64,000 bases of DNA from assembly GCF_017562075.2 (NCBI RefSeq), contig NC_054083.1, positions 49,509,942 through 49,573,941 of the forward strand. The letters are read 5' to 3'. The position numbers were made by a program, and so were the translations under genes. Below are positions 61,401-64,000 of this stretch, piece after piece. The DNA is from Anopheles merus. Its lineage: Eukaryota > Arthropoda > Insecta > Diptera > Culicidae. The notes under the pieces are model-generated. The model was given only the letters and a program-made list of their open reading frames with translations. It was not told the DNA's origin and searched no databases. Within the stretch, counting starts at the first letter, position 1; every line of letters starts with the position of its first letter.

Positions 61401-63770
61401 CAGCAGCTCGCCATGCCCGGTTGGCCTTGCCACGGGCACATGGTCAGAAGTCACCGCATGGAGAGTGGACGACCGACTCCACTCCAAACTCCTCCCCACC
61501 ACACACACACACGTGAGCACGCGTGTACTTAACTGCAACCAGAGGGGTCCCCAGCAACTCCGCGCGCAAGCAAACGGTCGTGTGTACGCTGCTGATCGCC
61601 CTTGCTGCTGCTGCTGCTGCTCCACTTCCACTGCTCAACCCCATCCGGTCAGTCCCTCAACCTCTCTCCCCCCCCCCCCCTCTCTTCGTGTGCGCGTGGG
61701 GCTTCTCGCTGCTGGGGAGTTCCTACAGCAAAACCTGCACTGTACACACACAGCCACGAATGGGTTTTACAGTGCCAGTAGGGCACACGCTCGCTTACAC
61801 AGAGAGCTCGGTGTGTTTTTTTTTTTTGCTGTTGAGTTGATGATGGCGGTCGGTGGCGATGGCTCCGAAAACGTGCTGCGCCTTCCCGTGCGCTTCCTGC
61901 TCGCCCTCTCCCTGTTCCTTCCCCACTGACTCTCTTATTCCCTAGGTAGGAAGCTCTGGACTGCAGCAGCACGCACCGAACGTAGCTCTCTTTCCCGCCC
62001 ATGGGGCCGGTTGGCAAGCGGGGTGTTGGCAAGCGACCAACAGCAACAGCAGCCGACGGCGGCGGCGGCGGCCCCCAGAAGTGCTCGATCGAGTGCGCGA
62101 GCGAGCCCGGGCCGGCACACACGGGCGAACTTGGGAATGTGTGGTTAGCTGGTTGTTTGTGAGCCATTCGCCCGCCTGCCTGCCCTCGCGAGAGAGGGAG
62201 AGCACCGCGGCACCACAAGGGGGTGTGTGTGTGTGTGTGTCTGTGTGTTGAACGCGTGATATCAGCTACTGATGATGGAGGACGCCGCCATCAGTGTGAC
62301 TGGTGGACTGACGCTGTGGTTGAGGGGGAGCGATTACGAATGGATGTGGATTCTCGCGTTCGATTCGAGCGAACCAGCGGGTACTCCTCACCACCACCAC
62401 CACCACAACCCTCTCTCCGCGCTCGTTTGTCCGTGTCATTTGTCGCGCTGCTGGTGATGCGGCACACCATCATCATCATCATCATCATCAGCAAGTTCCT
62501 GCGGTCCCGCGGCACCGAAAGCGAAAACATTGCGTTGATTGGGAAAAACCACCTACCCATAGAGCCCTCCCCCATCCCATTGGCAGGGGAAACTCGTCGG
62601 TGCGGTGGGTGAAGGTGGAGGGGCGCCTTCCATCACCCCCTCTTCACCCTCTTCGTTACAAGCCAGTGGGAAACAGAGCACAGTGGGTCGGTCTGTGAGT
62701 GTGGTCGAAGCGGATGCGCGTGCAACAACACACCAAGAGCTAGCTGCCCGTTTGCCGCCGTCGCCTCCGCCACCACCACCGCGCACCAAACCGGAGAGAG
62801 ACCGACCATCATCAACATCATCATGCCAATGCCGGATGAGCACCACCACCACCACCACACACAACGGCGGCGGCAACGACGACAACAACATTCGTGCCGA
62901 TCGCGCCAGCAGCAGCGAGTGATGATGACGATGGTCGATGCCAATGGCGGCGGCGGCGGTCGCGTTTTGGGTCGGTCACTTGCTGATGAGCGTCGCGGAA
63001 CCGAAGGGAAGGGAAGGGGGGGGGGGGAGGGAAAGCGGAAGGGAAGGAAGTGGATGGCTGGCAGTGATCATCGCCATCGAACACAGAGCTACCAACACAG
63101 CCGTACACAGGCACAGCCAGAGAGCCAGGCAGCAGCAGCAGCTAGCAACCGACCGACCTCAGCGCCAACGTCGTCCGGTCGGTTGAGTTTATCCAAGCAC
63201 ACACCACAGCACACCAACACGCTGGGTTTTTTCTTCCCTCTCTTCTACCGTTCCTTCTTTTGTTCGCTCAGCTGCCACCGCCACGCCACGTCGTCGAGGG
63301 GCATCATCATCATCATGCTGGCTGACGATCCTGGTTCCGCGCACCTGTCTCTACATCCGCCGTCGACCAAAGCGGTGCCCAAGTGTTCCAGCAGCAACAA
63401 ATCCAAACCTCCATTCCGAAAATGAAGGAAAAACCGATCGTACGATCATTCTAGAATACCGATCGGTGGGTTGAGCGGGATGAACATTCCAGTATTTGGA
63501 GCAAGCAAACATACACAGACTTACGCGACTTTGGCAAGGAAGTTCTAGAAAAACTGGCAAGCCAGGTAGTTTCCCCTTTTGGGGGATTTGGGTCGAGAGA
63601 TACCAGCAAAAGGATGGATTAGATGGGGAAAATCGTATGTTCACCATTACAATCTTCTCCCGCAACGGACCAGCCCACGCCAGATGCACACCAAACTAGT
63701 GATGGGTAACGTTGGCAAATATCCGGAGTCTACTCCGATAGTATCAGAACCGATTCCAGAAGCTAGGTCC

Positions 63771-64000
63771 GCCCAGCGTCGTTCGAAGTCGTCCGGAGTC
63801 GTCCAGAGTCGGTCGGAGTCGTTCGAAGTCATCGGGTGTCGCCTTGAGTCGTTCAAGTACATCCAGAATCGCTTGCAGTCGTTCGGAGCTGACCAAAGTC
63901 GCCCAGATGCCGATTCCGGATGACTTCGAACGACTCCGGACAACTCTGAGCGACTCTGGGCGACTAGGGCCGTCTCTGGACAACTCCCAATGACTCCTTG
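63771..64000. repeat. 10-bp tandem array with an orientation switch (foldback-like)
   Basis: From 63771 to 63910 about 14 imperfect copies of a 10-bp unit (consensus GTYCGGAGTC) run head to tail in exact register. From 63911 the units continue at 10 bp but as the reverse complement (consensus CGACTCYGGA) to the end of the window. The two arms could fold back on each other. All frames stay open across it only because of the repeat. The right end is cut off. Confidence 0.8.

Noticed and set aside
63579..63983. Overlapping open frames at the right edge
   Set aside because: They arise from the 10-bp repeat array, which stays open in several frames on both strands. Repeats of Asp/Arg/Leu/Ser are not a protein signal here.

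Overview
This window is animal nuclear DNA and looks like an anopheline mosquito chromosome. The genes are split by short GT-AG introns and have GC-rich third codon positions. Long intergenic and intronic stretches are full of (CA)n, (GA)n and poly-C tracts. A tRNA-derived SINE of the Anopheles SINE200 type lies at about 25.8 kb, and the Draper and SLC25A34/35-type proteins are insect-like. The species call is inference.

Layout. 1-13.7 kb is almost entirely non-coding; one candidate minus-strand exon sits at 11.7-11.9 kb. 13.8-16.6 kb holds two compact minus-strand genes in tandem: a 250-residue secreted or membrane protein, and a 522-residue nucleolar Ribosomal-L1-domain protein of the RSL1D1 type. 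17.2-18.8 kb has promoter-like and 5'-exon-like sequence on the plus strand. 21.7-22.6 kb encodes a mitochondrial carrier of the SLC25A34/35 type, with GATA sites just upstream. 25.8-26.0 kb is the SINE with its target-site duplication. 28.0-28.9 kb encodes an unrecognised 206-residue protein that begins with a 19-nt coding exon.

32.8-42.3 kb is the dominant gene: a Draper/CED-1/MEGF10-type engulfment receptor on the plus strand. It has a signal peptide, an EMI domain, about 16 EGF-like repeats, one transmembrane helix, an NPxY motif and an ITAM. Two features stand out. A 1329-nt in-frame exon inserts about 443 residues between the EGF array and the membrane, and part of that insert looks like a duplicated fold. 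A 36-nt cassette exon splits the ITAM. The second parallels the ITAM-disrupting Draper-II isoform described in Drosophila.

44.3-56.4 kb on the minus strand is a convergent THAP zinc-finger gene. Its three recognisable exons (half of the THAP domain, a Gln/Asn/His-rich linker, and a C-terminal coiled coil) are separated by introns of 4.3 and 6.5 kb. The exon with the first zinc-binding cysteines was not found. From 45 kb to the right edge the sequence is otherwise intronic or upstream DNA dominated by microsatellites. The last 230 bases are a strict 10-bp tandem array that flips orientation midway, like a foldback element cut by the window end.

The genes are not an operon-like set. The most rewarding targets are the two Draper exons, the possible retained-intron Draper form, and the foldback array.
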